Shown here in pieces: positions 1 through 34,885 of a stretch of 64,000 nt of DNA. The position numbers and the translations under genes were made by a program. The DNA comes from Syngnathus acus (taxonomy: Eukaryota > Chordata > Actinopteri > Syngnathiformes > Syngnathidae). Numbering within the stretch: position 1 is the stretch's first letter; each line of letters begins with the position of its first letter. Location of the stretch: assembly GCF_901709675.1 (NCBI RefSeq), contig NC_051089.1, positions 17,046,008-17,110,007 of the forward strand. The letters run 5' to 3'. The notes beneath the pieces were generated by a model. That model was not told the origin of the DNA. It made no database searches and saw nothing but the letters and a program-made list of their open reading frames with translations.

Positions 1-23700
<23,700 letters not shown>

Positions 23701-24443
23701 CATAACAGCAACTCACTAGAATAGATTAAAAATAAGAATAACACAAATATTTCAAATATTTGCACGCTGTTCAACGGTGCGAGCAACCCTCACCAGGTTG
23801 TTTATTAGTCAAGTAGCGGTAACAGCTTGGTCGGCATAATTAATTATTTGCAAATTGTTATCAGCAATGTAAGGCTAAACCTAATAGTGCAATGTGACCT
23901 ACTGTATATACAAATATTATACAAATGCAATATCCAAATTATATAGGCCCAATTTTTATTCCACCCTTTTTTAATTAATTTTTTCACTCTTCCGTAGCTG
24001 CAATTAAGAAGCATTAAAATGCATTTATTCTAAACAACGAATTCGATTTCACCGACATAAACATGTGAGGGATTATTATTAGTATAAATACTGTCCAGTG
24101 CAGTACTACTGTACACAAACATCATTTGTGTGACCTACATTCTTGGTTGAACGGCCAATAAATCAGTTGCGCCATCTTGTGGTAAATCTTTGTGGAGGTT
24201 TCAACCCATTGATGAGCACGTACGTATCTGATAGCTGAGGTTTGCATTCTATCGTTTGAAATCGGATTATTATTTCATATTCCAAGTATACTTTAAATAT
24301 CTTGTTTGTCATTACCACTGATAATTATTCCAACGTTTGTGCCAGTGTGATTATTTGTTGAAAGTCATTACTTAAGCAGTGAGTGAGTGGCCAAATACGT
24401 TTGTATCTTTGTTATTTTGTCACACTAGGTAACTGCTGATAAC

Positions 24444-24469
24444 TAATAGAATAGAATAGATCTTTATTG
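24444..24469 (-). mobile_element. 3' tail of the Rex1-type LINE that was split by the IS3EU-like element
   Basis: Reads GAATAGAATAGATCTTTATTG, which is on the minus strand the AATAAAGATC(TATTC)n terminus of a LINE. It continues at 34936 with TCATTGTCACATGTACAACG once the 10.46-kb transposon and one TTATTG copy are removed. Confidence 0.75.
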
Positions 24470-24511
24470 TACGGAAGAGGATTAGGGCCAGTGAAGAAGA
24501 AAAAAACGAGG

Positions 24512-24635
24512 GGTGACAGAATTCTGACTTTAAAGTCAGAATTCTGACTTTATTCTCAGAATTCTGACTTTAAAGTGGGAATTCCGACTTTAAAGTCAGA
24601 ATTCTGAGAATAAAGTCAGAATTCTGACTTTATGG
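24512..24635. repeat. Palindromic array, left end of the IS3EU-like element
   Basis: Alternating copies of AAAGTCAGAATTCTGACTTT, a perfect 20-base palindrome, and the variant TTATTCTCAGAATTCTGAC. Confidence 0.9.
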
Positions 24636-24690
24636 CGTGGGGTGGCGGAGGGAGAGTCAGTGTGGTGTGGTTTTGACCAGAGAGGACATT

Positions 24691-24764
24691 ATGTCGTCAA
24701 CGAATGACTTTTGCGTGCCAGAGGATTGCCGGAGGACATCATTTCACACTTGGAGGAGCAGGGG
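24691..24764 (+). pseudogene. Leader exon of the HECT-like gene, with a 1-bp deletion
   Basis: Starts ATG and ends GAGCAGGGG before donor GTGAGT. Read with five T's, as in the inverted copy at the other end, it codes in phase for a 25-residue SAM-like start ending DIISHLEEQG, which runs on into IDSDVIALMDD of the next exon. This copy has only four T's at about 24709-24712 and so is out of frame. The lesion could be real or a sequencing slip in a T-run. Confidence 0.6.
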
Positions 24765-26487
24765 GTGAGTAAATAAAGCATTGTGTTCATTTTGGTGACT
24801 GTTGCGTATATAACTGGCTCCGTGTAGCATGTAGCTCCGTTGCTAATTGATAGCTCTTGACGGGACGCGCCGCATTTACACGTAAAGAAGCATATGCGTA
24901 TTTTTGTTCATTCAGTAGTCAGTTTCATTAAACCGATGACGTAATGCACGATTATAAATATATATACACGTCACGGCAACGTCACAAAGCGTCGGTAAAA
25001 CCCCTTATGCCTTGCTGACTCTCCATACCACAATCCAACGCTAGATCATTTTAAGTGTTTACACACTCACATTAAGTCAACTGATGATTGAAATAGTGTA
25101 TAAAATGAAATAAAAAACACATAGACTTCAGGTATAAATGTGGCTTAATAAATTCTTAAAGATTAAACAGTTGCAACATGTTTGTCGTGTGGATTTGATT
25201 TACAATAAGTATTATATTTGTGCTTCATTCTTTCAAATTAAGTGATTGTGTGTGACCGATTTTTTTTTCTGTCATCGTGCAGATTGACAGTGATGTCATC
25301 GCACTGATGGACGATGCCGCTCTTGCCAATTACATCCCTCGCTATGGAGACCGCATTGCACTCTTTAATTTTTGCAAGACGAAACAGCCTACATCCAAAA
25401 GAAAAAACGGACTTTTAGAAAAACTACGTGAAAAAATGAAACTCAGGAAAGACAGTGACAAAGAGGACCCCACCTCAAAGACACAACCACAAGAGACAAA
25501 GAAGCAGAAAACAACAAGAAATATTGCGATCGGATGGTTACACAGTGATGGAAAGATGACCAAACAGGTGAGGGAGAAGCAGGGAGGGGGTACCAGAAAA
25601 CTTCAAATGTCCACAGAAGCTGGGTTGAAAGACATTCTCAAGGAAGGAAAAAAACTATTTTTCCCAGATGGAATTTCTCCCAAAGGATCACAATTGGACT
25701 TTGAGTTTGAGGTTTGGGATTTCAAACAAAACTGCCTCACTGATGACACCTGCCATTCCATCGGCTATATGTACGAGGCTGCAAAGCTAACATTGTTGCG
25801 TTTTTACATTGCAACAAGGCCAAAAGACAACCAAGATGATGTCCACACACACGAGGAAGTTACGTCAGACAATGGCAGTGAATACAATGCCGCAGAAAGT
25901 GACGAGGTCTCTGTTTATTCAAATGAAGTCTACCAGCCATTCAACATTTCTGTTGATTCAGAAATTACCTTTGGTCCCACATATGACACACAGGAAGATA
26001 CAGAAGTCACAATGATCTACGATGGTCCTGCTATGCCCCTCAATCCACCTGATCCACAAGATGTGTTGACTATAACTGTCCACTCCACTGACACATTGAA
26101 TGATATGATAAGACATCGTCCACCCATGAGCTCGCATCTTTTATTCATCAAAGCTTGGAGGAGATGCATCCTGTGGCCCGCACGCTGCCCGCGGGGCTAC
26201 ATGTATAACATGTAGCATACATGTGAGGAGTCTTCTCAAGGACGAGTCATGACTAAGTGAGCCTCCGTGGAAGGTCTCGAGCATTCTTTGTTATTGGCGT
26301 CCAAACGGAATCCGCCGACTCGCGTTATTTATTCGTAGGAGCTGAACGTTGGTCAGAGTGCAAGCTGCTAATTGACCCAGGACGCTGGCTAATTAGCATT
26401 GACAAAGACGAGCTGTCACTACTTCGGGTGACCGAATTGTTTTGATAACTGAACTTTATAGAGCCTAACTTTTTCGAACTTTACGCT

Positions 26488-27228
26488 ATGCCGCCCTCCA
26501 AAAAAAATGAGGGTTACGATGAACTTAAATCATCCATTGACCTGATACGGCAAGACATTACCACACTTTTAGAGCAGCAAGCCACCCTGCTCCAGCTAAC
26601 GTCTGAGCTAACGGAGCTTAAGAACTTATCGAAGGAGAAAGACGAGAAAATCCTGTCGCTTGAACGGAGAGTAGATGCACTGGAGCAGTACTCCCGACAA
26701 GAAGACCTCATAATCACGGGTCTAAAAACATCTCACCGCTCCTACGCCAGGGCGGCGGGTCCTTCGGATCCCTCGACAGATGACTCTCCATCGGACGAGC
26801 TGTCAACGCTCGAAAATCAGGTAGTACAGTTTTTCGAGAGTAAGCACATGGAACTCCAGAAAGGAAACATTGCCGCTTGTCACACACTCCCAAGAAACCG
26901 AAAACGACCACTGGATCCTCCGAAAATTATCATTCGGTTCGCAAATAGGAAACATAAAGTGGATCTTTTGAAGCAAGGGAGGAAGCTACAAGGAACGGGT
27001 GTTTACCTAAATGAGCACCTCACTAAGAAGAATGCTGAGATAGCCTGGAACGCACGCAAACTGAAGAAGGAAAACAAGATTCTCGCAACGTGGGTCAGGA
27101 ACTGTAAAATATGGATTAAAACAAACGGAGCAACACCAGAAGATGTCAAAACTCTCGTTGTGAGTGAACTGGAGGAACTGAAGAAATGTGGCCTGGTGGT
27201 GGGGGAACCAAACATTTACAATGGCTGA
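26488..27228 (+). CDS. LINE ORF1 protein
   Basis: 246 codons, open throughout. An N-terminal coiled coil (about residues 10-75, with LTELKNLSKEKDEKILSLER) is followed by a variable Ser/Asp linker. The C-terminal nucleic-acid-binding region has PKIIIRFANRKHKVDLLKQG and VYLNEHLTKKNAEIAWNARK, typical of ORF1 proteins of L2/CR1-group LINEs that coat the element RNA. Confidence 0.8.
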   Translation: MPPSKKNEGYDELKSSIDLIRQDITTLLEQQATLLQLTSELTELKNLSKEKDEKILSLERRVDALEQYSRQEDLIITGLKTSHRSYARAAGPSDPSTDDSPSDELSTLENQVVQFFESKHMELQKGNIAACHTLPRNRKRPLDPPKIIIRFANRKHKVDLLKQGRKLQGTGVYLNEHLTKKNAEIAWNARKLKKENKILATWVRNCKIWIKTNGATPEDVKTLVVSELEELKKCGLVVGEPNIYNG

Positions 27229-27359
27229 ACTAATGACCATTAACTGGTACCTATGGACCCTCCGGACGAAAATAATGGATTACAGCGAAGTACAACAAGG
27301 CAAACAGAGACTGGCAGGGAGGACATCCATCTCAGGTAGACAGTTCCCCTACACTTTTC

Positions 27360-30300
27360 ATGCCATCCAGTGACATTCTCACAAATGCAGGAATTTCTGT
27401 CCCACCGAATCTTGACTCTTTACTATTTAATTCATTTGACCTAGAGAATGCTAATGCTGGTATCTATGAGTCCTTCCTTAACCCAGATACAAATTACACT
27501 CCCTTAAAATCTGTTGAAATGTCATGTGAATATTTTTCTGAAGATATGTTTAACAAACTGTGCAATACTCCTCCTGGCCACTGCCAAACAAATGTATTCT
27601 CCACTGTCCACTTCAATGTACGGAGTATCTCTAAAAATTATGATGGTCTAAAAACCTATTTATCAACCTTAACACATTCTTTTTCAGTAATAGCTCTTAC
27701 TGAAACTTGGATGGTTGATAATACATCTAGCTATCCTCTCTCTCACTACACTCCTATACATTCCTGTAGACCAAACAAGCAAGGTGGAGGAGTCTCACTG
27801 TATGTGATTGATAACTTAAATTTCTCTCCCAGAAAGGATTTAAGTGTCAATTTTGACATGACTGTAGTAGAATCTGTGTTTATAGAACTCTCCTCTTGCT
27901 CACTTATAAACAACAAAAATGTGATAATTGGATGTATATATAGACCACCAGACTCTGATAAAATCACCTTCAATGAAGCCCTCGACTCTACTCTAGAAAT
28001 TATAAACAAAGAAACAAATTATGTGTCTTACTTGGTGACTATAATATTAATTTGCTTGAATCTAAGCAGTCACATACAGCAGACTTCCTTAATACATTAT
28101 ATTCCAGAAACTTTTTCCCTCTTATCAACAAACCCTCCAGGATCACAAGCTCAACGGCCACTCTCATAGACAATATCCTATTTAATTCTCTAGACTACAA
28201 GATAACATCTGGCCTTTTGATCTGTGATGTATCCGACCATCTACCTGTCTTCCATCTCATCCACAATGATAGTAGTCCTGAAATCAAAGATCATATTGGA
28301 GATCAAATGAAATTCCGCAAATTTACTGAGAAAAACATGGTATCTTTTATATCTATCATCAGCTCTGTGTCATGGGATGAGGTTATCCTGTTGCAAGATG
28401 TCAACAAAGCCTATCACTCCCTTCTAACAATACTCACAAATGCATTAGAGTTCTCCTTTCCTTAACTTCTAGTCGTAAAAATAACTCTAAGGGGAAACCA
28501 TGGATAACGGATGAACTAAAAAAATCTTCACGTAAAAAAAATAAACTATATAGAAAATCTATTGCAAATCCCATCCCTATAAATATAGAAACATACAAGA
28601 AATATAAAAACAGATTTACAGCTTTACTAAGGAAAACCAAACAAACTTACTATGCTGATAAATTTACACAAGCCTCCGGTGACATCAAAACAACGTGGAA
28701 TCTTATCAACCATTTATTACATCGCAAGAAATCAAAAACATCTACCCCAAGTGAGATGCTGGGGAAGAATAGAGCTCATTCAAACCCAATAGATATTTCT
28801 AATGGTTTCAATGATTTCTTTGTAAATGTTGGCGCTACCTTGGCATCTAGCTTCTCAACCTCTGATACAAGCCCCTGTTGCCTTATTAAAGGGCAGTTTC
28901 CTTCACTCGCCATTCTTGACCCTCCTAGTGTTGAGGAAGTTTACAACATCGTCATGAGCTTGAAAAACTCGGCCCCTGGCCATGATGAGATCAGAAGCAT
29001 ACTTATTAAGAAAATCATTCATTCAATAATAATTCCACTAACACACATTTTCTCCTTATCTTTAAAATTTGGCATTGTACCCCAAGAATTAAAAATTGCT
29101 AAAGTCATTCCTATCTTCAAAGCTGGTGAGACTAATGAATATGGTAATTATCGACCTATATCCGTATTTCCTTGCTTCTCCAAGATTCTAGAAAAACTGG
29201 TTTACTCAAGATTGGCAAAGCACCTAGAAACAAACAATATTCTCTATAAACATCAATACGGTTTCCGCAAAAAGTTTTCTACTGAGCATGCACTGCTTCA
29301 GCTTGCCAACCACATCTCAACGGCTCTTGACAATAAGAAATTCGCTCTTGGTGTCTTTCTAGATTTAAGCAAAGCATTTGATACTGTCGACCATAAGATC
29401 CTCATCGCTAAGCTAGAGAGATATGGAGTGAACGATTCTGCCCTGAAATGGTTCACTAACTATCTCGCCAACAGAGAACAATATGTATATATAAATGGTT
29501 GTTCTTCCAACAGATCTAAAATACTATTTGGGGTCCCGCAGGGCTCAATATTGGGTCCTCTATTATTTTTGGTGTACATAAATGATTTTTCCATGTCTTG
29601 TTCAAATTTTCTTCCTTTGTTATTTGCGGATGATACCAATCTCATTGCCACCCACGAGGATTTTAATTTCCTCATTGCACGTGTGAATACTGAGTTGCAC
29701 GCTGTTACAAAATGGTTCAAAATAAATAAGTTGTCACTCAATACAAACAAATGTAACTTCATGATCTTCTGCAATATAAATAAATCTTACCCCAAAGAAC
29801 AGGCCAAAATTTACATAAATAATAACGAAATCCATCAAGTTACTAGCACTAAATTCCTAGGAGTTATAGTAGATAAACACTTAAACTGGTCTGAACACAT
29901 TGATTTGGTTTGCAAAAGATCCATGAAAACGCTAGGTATCTTACGAAAAGTTTGTCCCTTGGTCCATCCGTCTGCTCATCTCACTCTGTATTATAGTTTC
30001 CTCTTTCCTTTACTCAATTACTGCAACATAGTCTGGGCAGCTACATATCCAACATACCTCAGCAAATTACTCATCATACAAAAGAAGTTCCTAAAAATGA
30101 TCTCTTTTTCAAATAGATATGAACCATCGGCACCATTGTTTAGAAACTATTCATTACTGCCAATTGATAAAGTAAATATTCATCAAACCTGTCTACTCAC
30201 CCATAAATATATATACAGGAAACACTGTCTTCCAGCCACTTTTCATAATTTCTTCGCATTTGTATCGGAATTACATTCTTATCCTACAAGACAGGGGGAC

Positions 30301-30456
30301 AATCTCCACCCACCGTCCTGTCGAACATCACGCCATCAATACAATATCTATTTTAGAGGGCCCTCACTCTGGAATGAGCTACCAATCCATATTCGATCCA
30401 TATCTTCACAGGTTGCTTTTAGAAAGCACCTGAAACACCACCTTCTCCACTCATGA
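27360..30456 (+). pseudogene. LINE ORF2: AP endonuclease and reverse transcriptase, frameshifted
   Basis: The endonuclease part starts in the frame at 27360 (VHFNVRSISKNYDGL, ALTETWM, GGGVSLYV, GCIYRPPDSD), shifts near 28030 (GDYNINLL continues in the next frame to SDHLPVFHLI), and shifts again near 28455. The last frame runs open to 30456 and carries the RT: GHDEIRSILIKK, NYRPISVFPCFSKILEK, FLDLSKAFDTVDH, GVPQGSILGPLLF and FADD at 29623-29634, then a C-terminal HSYPTRQGDNLH/FRGPSLWNELP region. Two frameshifts make it inactive. Confidence 0.85.
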
Positions 30457-32218
30457 TCCTACCAGTCCAAAATTACTCCACCGCACTCAGCTGATCCATA
30501 CTAAGAACATCAACTTAAACCACTATTTATACCCTGATTCTTCCTTGTTTTGTTATTTTCTGTTTGCAGTTCTTCTGCTTCCGCTCAGCTATTTTCTTAC
30601 CTGGTGTTTTTTTGATTGTTTCAACATCACTAAAGTGTCAAATTTTGTTTCTCTTGTTTCTCATTTTGTATAGTGTATTTGTTTATGTATGTATACGTTC
30701 ACTTTCGTATATATGCATATATAAATATGACGATTTAATATTTAGCTAGTTATGCTTGTGTTTATTCATTGATGTTTATTCATTTATATATATATATATA
30801 TTATTATTATTATTTTATTTTTATTTTTTTTTCTTTCTTAAACACTTGAATAATATTTGATGTCACAGCACTTTGTTTGTTGTGCACTTTGATTATACAG
30901 GAGTGGAGCTCCTTACAAGCCCTAGGCTTCGTCTCCCTCCCTGCACTGTTATTTGTTATAATAATATGTGCTAAACAATAAACTAAACTAAACTAAAAGA
31001 GCATTCTGTAAAGAAGAAATACTGAACAAACCACTCAGTGTGAAACGCATACTCCCAGGTGATAGAGAAGAAGCAGGTGTTGGGTCTGGAGTACTGAGAG
31101 ATGTTCTCACCTGTTTCTGGCAGGAATTCTATGACCGATGCACCCTTGGTACATCAATTAAGGTGCCATTTATCCGTCATGATTTTTCTGCAGCAAAGTG
31201 GGAAGCAGTTGGGAGAATACTTATAAAAGGTTACCAAGAGTGTTGCTATTTCCCAAACAAACTTGCGTTTCCTTTCCTCGAGCAAGTGCTTTTCAACTGT
31301 GTCTACAGTGATCCAAGGGCCCACTTTCTGCAGTTTGTGAGCAGCCAGGAGCGTGACGTTTTGATGGACGCAATGAAGGACTTTTCAGAAGTGGACCAAG
31401 ATGATCTTGTGGAAGTTCTTGACAGCTATGGGTGTAGAAAGAGAATCACACCTGAAACCTTTCCCACAATACTGCAGGAAATAGCGCACAAAGAGCTTGT
31501 CCAAAAGCCCATGTTTGTTATTGACTGCTGGAGAGAGGTTACTTTTCACCATGACTTCATAAGTCCTGATGCCCTTAACAAGTTGTGCTCTGACTTGCAA
31601 CCTACTTCCAAAAAGGTCTGCCAACTGCTGAAATTTCCAAATGATTTAACCTCAAAGCAGAAGGAAGTGGTAAATCATCTGAAAAGGTTCATCAGAGAGT
31701 TGGATGAACTCAAGCTTCAGAAATTTCTCCGGTTTTGCACTGGATCTGATCTTATTGTCACCGACACCATCCTTGTGGAGTTTCAACAAATGACAGAGTT
31801 TAGTAGAAGACCAGTGGGGCACACGTGTGGAAAGGTTTTGTACATTGCTGACAGCTATGAAAATTTTCCAGACTTCCGATCAGAATTCAATGCCGTTCTC
31901 GAAAGCAATATCTGGGTCATGGATATTGTTTAATTCTGTCAATAACCATAACTCCGTTAATTATCCGTTGTAAGTTGCATCAACACAACATATTTTGTTC
32001 ACTGTTCTTATTGGTCAAATAGAAACAAACTTCGTATTCGTTCCTTCACTGTTTTTAGAATTTTATAGAAACAGCTTGCATTTGGCATTATGTTCCAGTT
32101 ATATAAAAGTTCTAGGGCTTTATTAAAATGACCCAAGATGTTATGCATAACCATTGGATGGTTGTTTTCAGCAGCTACATAGTATTAAGTGAATGCTTCT
32201 GTAATGAAGAGTAGTAAT

Positions 32219-32240
32219 ATTTTATTGCATTCAATAAACT
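32219..32240. terminator. Back-to-back poly(A) signals between the convergent transposon genes
   Basis: AATAAA lies on the plus strand at 32233-32238 and on the minus strand at 32221-32226 (read TTTATT forward). The first is 300 bp after the HECT-like stop, the second 421 bp after the transposase stop. Confidence 0.55.
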
Positions 32241-32646
32241 CACTCTTCATCCACTATGTATTTCCTGACTGCACCTGAATGTTGGTATATAAAAATAAAG
32301 TATTATGTTGTACAGATGCCTTCTATGAAAAGACACAATTTCTAATATACAAGTAATACATTAATACTTAATACATATTTAAGCAGTCAAGTTCAGGACA
32401 TTTCAAGCAAAATGTAACATCTTTGTTTTTGTTAGTCACAAATGGAAAAGAATAACCATAGATCAGGTAAACATAGTTAAAAAAATTTCAATTTTGCAAT
32501 GAATTATTCTGGAAAATTTGGGTCATTAAGGAATATTTAAAGGTCAAGAAGGCATTGTAAGACTAAAAAAACATAGTAACTGAGTATACAGACTACTGAT
32601 TAAATTATTTTCTGAGTAGTTTATATGTATTACATCAATACGCTTG
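32239..32646. other. 3' region of the minus-strand transposase transcript
   Basis: AT-rich, between the transposase stop and the shared poly(A) site; no other feature seen. Confidence 0.45.
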
Positions 32647-33956
32647 TCAAACAATCTTCAGTAATTCCTCTCTCAACATAAGATACAAGTCACTTGCATG
32701 CAATGGATCTGATGGAGCGTGCCATTCATTTTCCTCCATTAGCAGACAACACAGTTCAAATACAGTTTCATCGCAAGGAAACTGGCATTTTGGAGTGCAC
32801 TCTTCCATACACGCAGTGATATCTTGCATTCCAGTGGGTTTCAGTCGATCCTCGGCACTGTGCATGGCAGGGAATGAATACATGACGACTGGCCGGCCTG
32901 AAGCTGTATCACCGTTCGACCTTGGTCTTATTTTGTGCGAGTTCCATGTGTTCACAACTTCATCCAGCTCATCCTGCACAAGAGCAGCATAGTTAAGTAT
33001 TTAAGTACATTGTTCTTTTTTACTACTCAATTTATTCATTTCAACTTCAAAAACATGATGGGAGAGACAAAATATTTTACCTGCACAAGATTAAGAAAGC
33101 AGAACTGGATAAGACTTTTATCCAGAAAATCTCCTGTGTAGTGACCATCCTCCTGAAGAGTTTGAAATAAATTAATCCAGAACTGTGCGCTCTGTTTGCG
33201 AAGGATGGACCACCACCCTTCAATGCGCTGATTGGCAGTACTTCTCCCGTAAAGAAAACTTTTCTCCCCAGCAAAATTGTCAGAGTGGTTTTGTCGCAAA
33301 CACAATTGCATCTGTTCAACACAACCATTTTCTGTGCCCCCGTCTGCACGGATCCTCTCTGGACATCCACCAATGCGCGAAACTGTTTTGATAAAATAAC
33401 TTGCAATCACCTTGGGATCATTGTTTGTGGTATAGGCCTCTGCCCATAACACATACCGGCTAAACCCATCAATACAACCATGGATGCAAATCCCATAGGG
33501 TTTTAATTTATCATAGCCATCCATGTGCCAAAGAGCATTTGGGCCTCTGCAGCTGTACTGGCGTCTTCTAAGGCGTCGTGCTCTTCTTAATTCCACGCCG
33601 ACCGGGTCAACCAATTTTATAATATGTCTTATTGTATCTTGTGAGACAACAAATCCTTTTTGAATCGCACGTAGATGAAGCCAGCGATAACCTTGCATCT
33701 GGCCACAAGTCAGGATTTCATGCTGGACAAAAGCCAACACATCTCCCAGGTCCGACTGATTCTTTCTTCGGAACAGACCAAGTCTTTTACAAGTTCTCTT
33801 CAGAGTCCGAATACTTATAATAGTCTGAGCATTATGTGCTAAAACTGCAAGTATTTCCTTGTTGCTGAATGCAAGTCTAAAGCATAGCTTGATTAAGTCA
33901 TCCAAATCCGGCTTTTCAGGCACTGGTTGAGTTGCACCCTCCATCAGTCACTTTAT
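32647..33956 (-). CDS. IS3EU-type DDE transposase, two exons, intact
   Basis: Coding parts 33081-33944 (288 codons) and 32647-32973 (109 codons with stop), joined phase 0 at LVQ/DELDEVVNTWN (donor GTAAAA, acceptor CAG). About 396 residues. The N-terminal helical part carries IISIRTLKRTCKRLGLFRRK. The integrase-like core shows NALWHMDGYDKLKPYG (first Asp), ERIRADGGTENGCVEQ (second Asp) and STANQRIEGWWSILRK (catalytic Glu). It would cut and rejoin the element ends in the nucleus. A CAG acceptor at 33957-33959 precedes the ATG by 12 bases, so transcription probably begins in an upstream exon, plausibly the leader copy at 34537-34611. No stop or frameshift is seen. Confidence 0.82.
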
Positions 33957-34299
33957 CTGCACAACAAAGTAAAAACAATTACAATTTGTCAAACAAAACA
34001 GTGGGCATTTTGAAAACATGACTTTATGACAGTATGCTTATTGTATAAAGTTGTTTTTAATACTAATACTCCTGGTACGATGTCAGGTGTAACATCACTA
34101 AACAAGTCTCATCCAGTGAGTAAATAAAGACGTGCGTGTGTGCATGATTATACTTCAAATGATGTAACCTTGAATTGTGGCACGTAGAATCAACACTCTT
34201 AAACAACAGTGTGATCAGTGTATTGAGTTAAATTTAAGGTGCAATGATATTGCAGCCGGTCACAATCAGCAAGGCATAGTTTATGCCGCGAGTCGCGGT
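33957..34299. other. Putative transposase leader intron
   Basis: AT-rich sequence between the transposase acceptor and the right inverted repeat; nothing else seen. Confidence 0.4.
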
Positions 34300-34536
34300 G
34301 TTTTACCGACGCTTTGTGACGTTGCCGTGACGTGTATATATATTTATAATCGTGCATTACGTCATCGGTTTAATGAAACTGACTACTGAATGAACAAAAA
34401 TACGCATATGCTTCTTTACGTGTAAATGCGGCGCGTCCCGTCAAGAGCTATCAATTAGCAACGGAGCTACATGCTACACGGAGCCAGTTATATACGCAAC
34501 AGTCACCAAAATGAACACAATGCTTTATTTACTCAC

Positions 34537-34611
34537 CCCCTGCTCCTCCAAGTGTGAAATGATGTCCTCCGGCAATCCTCTGGCACGCAAAAAGTCACTC
34601 GTTGACGACGT
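34537..34611 (-). other. Leader-exon copy in the right inverted repeat
   Basis: Seventy-five bases matching the left leader exon in inverted orientation, ending at the same GTGAGT donor. The ATG is ACG here, so it can serve as an untranslated leader for the transposase, whose own ATG follows the next acceptor. Inference from sequence only. Confidence 0.5.
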
Positions 34612-34670
34612 AATGTCCTCTCTGGTCAAAACCACACCACACTGACTCTCCCTCCGCCACCCCACGCCAT

Positions 34671-34885
34671 AAAGTCAGAATTCTGAGAATAAAGTCAGAA
34701 TTCCGACTTTAAAGTCAGAATTCTGAGAATAAAGTCAGAATTCTGAGAATAAAGTCAGAATTCTGACTTTAAAGTCAGAATTCCCCATTTCTGACTTTAA
34801 AGTCAGAATTCTGACTTTAAAGTGGGAATTCTGACTTTAAAGTCAGAATTCTGAGAATAAAGTCAGAATTCTGAGAATAAAGTCA
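34671..34885. repeat. Palindromic array, right end of the IS3EU-like element
   Basis: Same units as on the left (AAAGTCAGAATTCTGACTTT and TCAGAATTCTGAGAATAAAG) in greater number. Confidence 0.9.

Larger units (their letters stand above)
24470..25001 (+). repeat. Left long terminal inverted repeat of the IS3EU-like element
   Basis: Matches 34300-34929 inverted, up to GTCGGTAAAAC. It contains an outer array of palindromic AATTCTGACTTTAAAGTC units (24512-24635) and then near-unique sequence with a leader exon. Confidence 0.9.
26114..30996 (+). mobile_element. Non-LTR retrotransposon of the CR1/L2 group, near full length
   Basis: Has a 5' UTR, ORF1 (26488-27228) and a broken ORF2 (27360-30456), and ends in the short tandem tail (AAACT)n. 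A 4-bp direct repeat AAGA (ending at 26113 and at 31000) flanks it. It was inserted into the HECT-like exon of the IS3EU-like element. Confidence 0.85.
25283..31933 (+). pseudogene. HECT-type E3 ubiquitin-ligase-like gene of the transposon, split by a LINE
   Basis: Exon parts 25283-26113 and 31001-31933 join exactly in frame when the LINE is removed: 588 codons including the stop, after a good pyrimidine tract and CAG acceptor. The N-terminus (IDSDVIALMDDAALANYIPR) looks SAM-like. The middle is charged and acidic. The C-terminal half is HECT-like: EEAGVGSGVLRD, VPFIRHDF and, near the end, GHTCGKVLYIADSYENF with the catalytic Cys codon at 31826-31828. Such proteins would accept ubiquitin from an E2 and pass it to substrates. 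Similar genes in fish are often called G2/M-phase-specific E3 ligase-like. Broken here by the LINE insertion and the leader frameshift. Confidence 0.75.

Noticed and set aside
25342-25563. Minus-strand ORF opposite the HECT-like exon
   Set aside because: Antisense shadow of the plus-strand coding frame.
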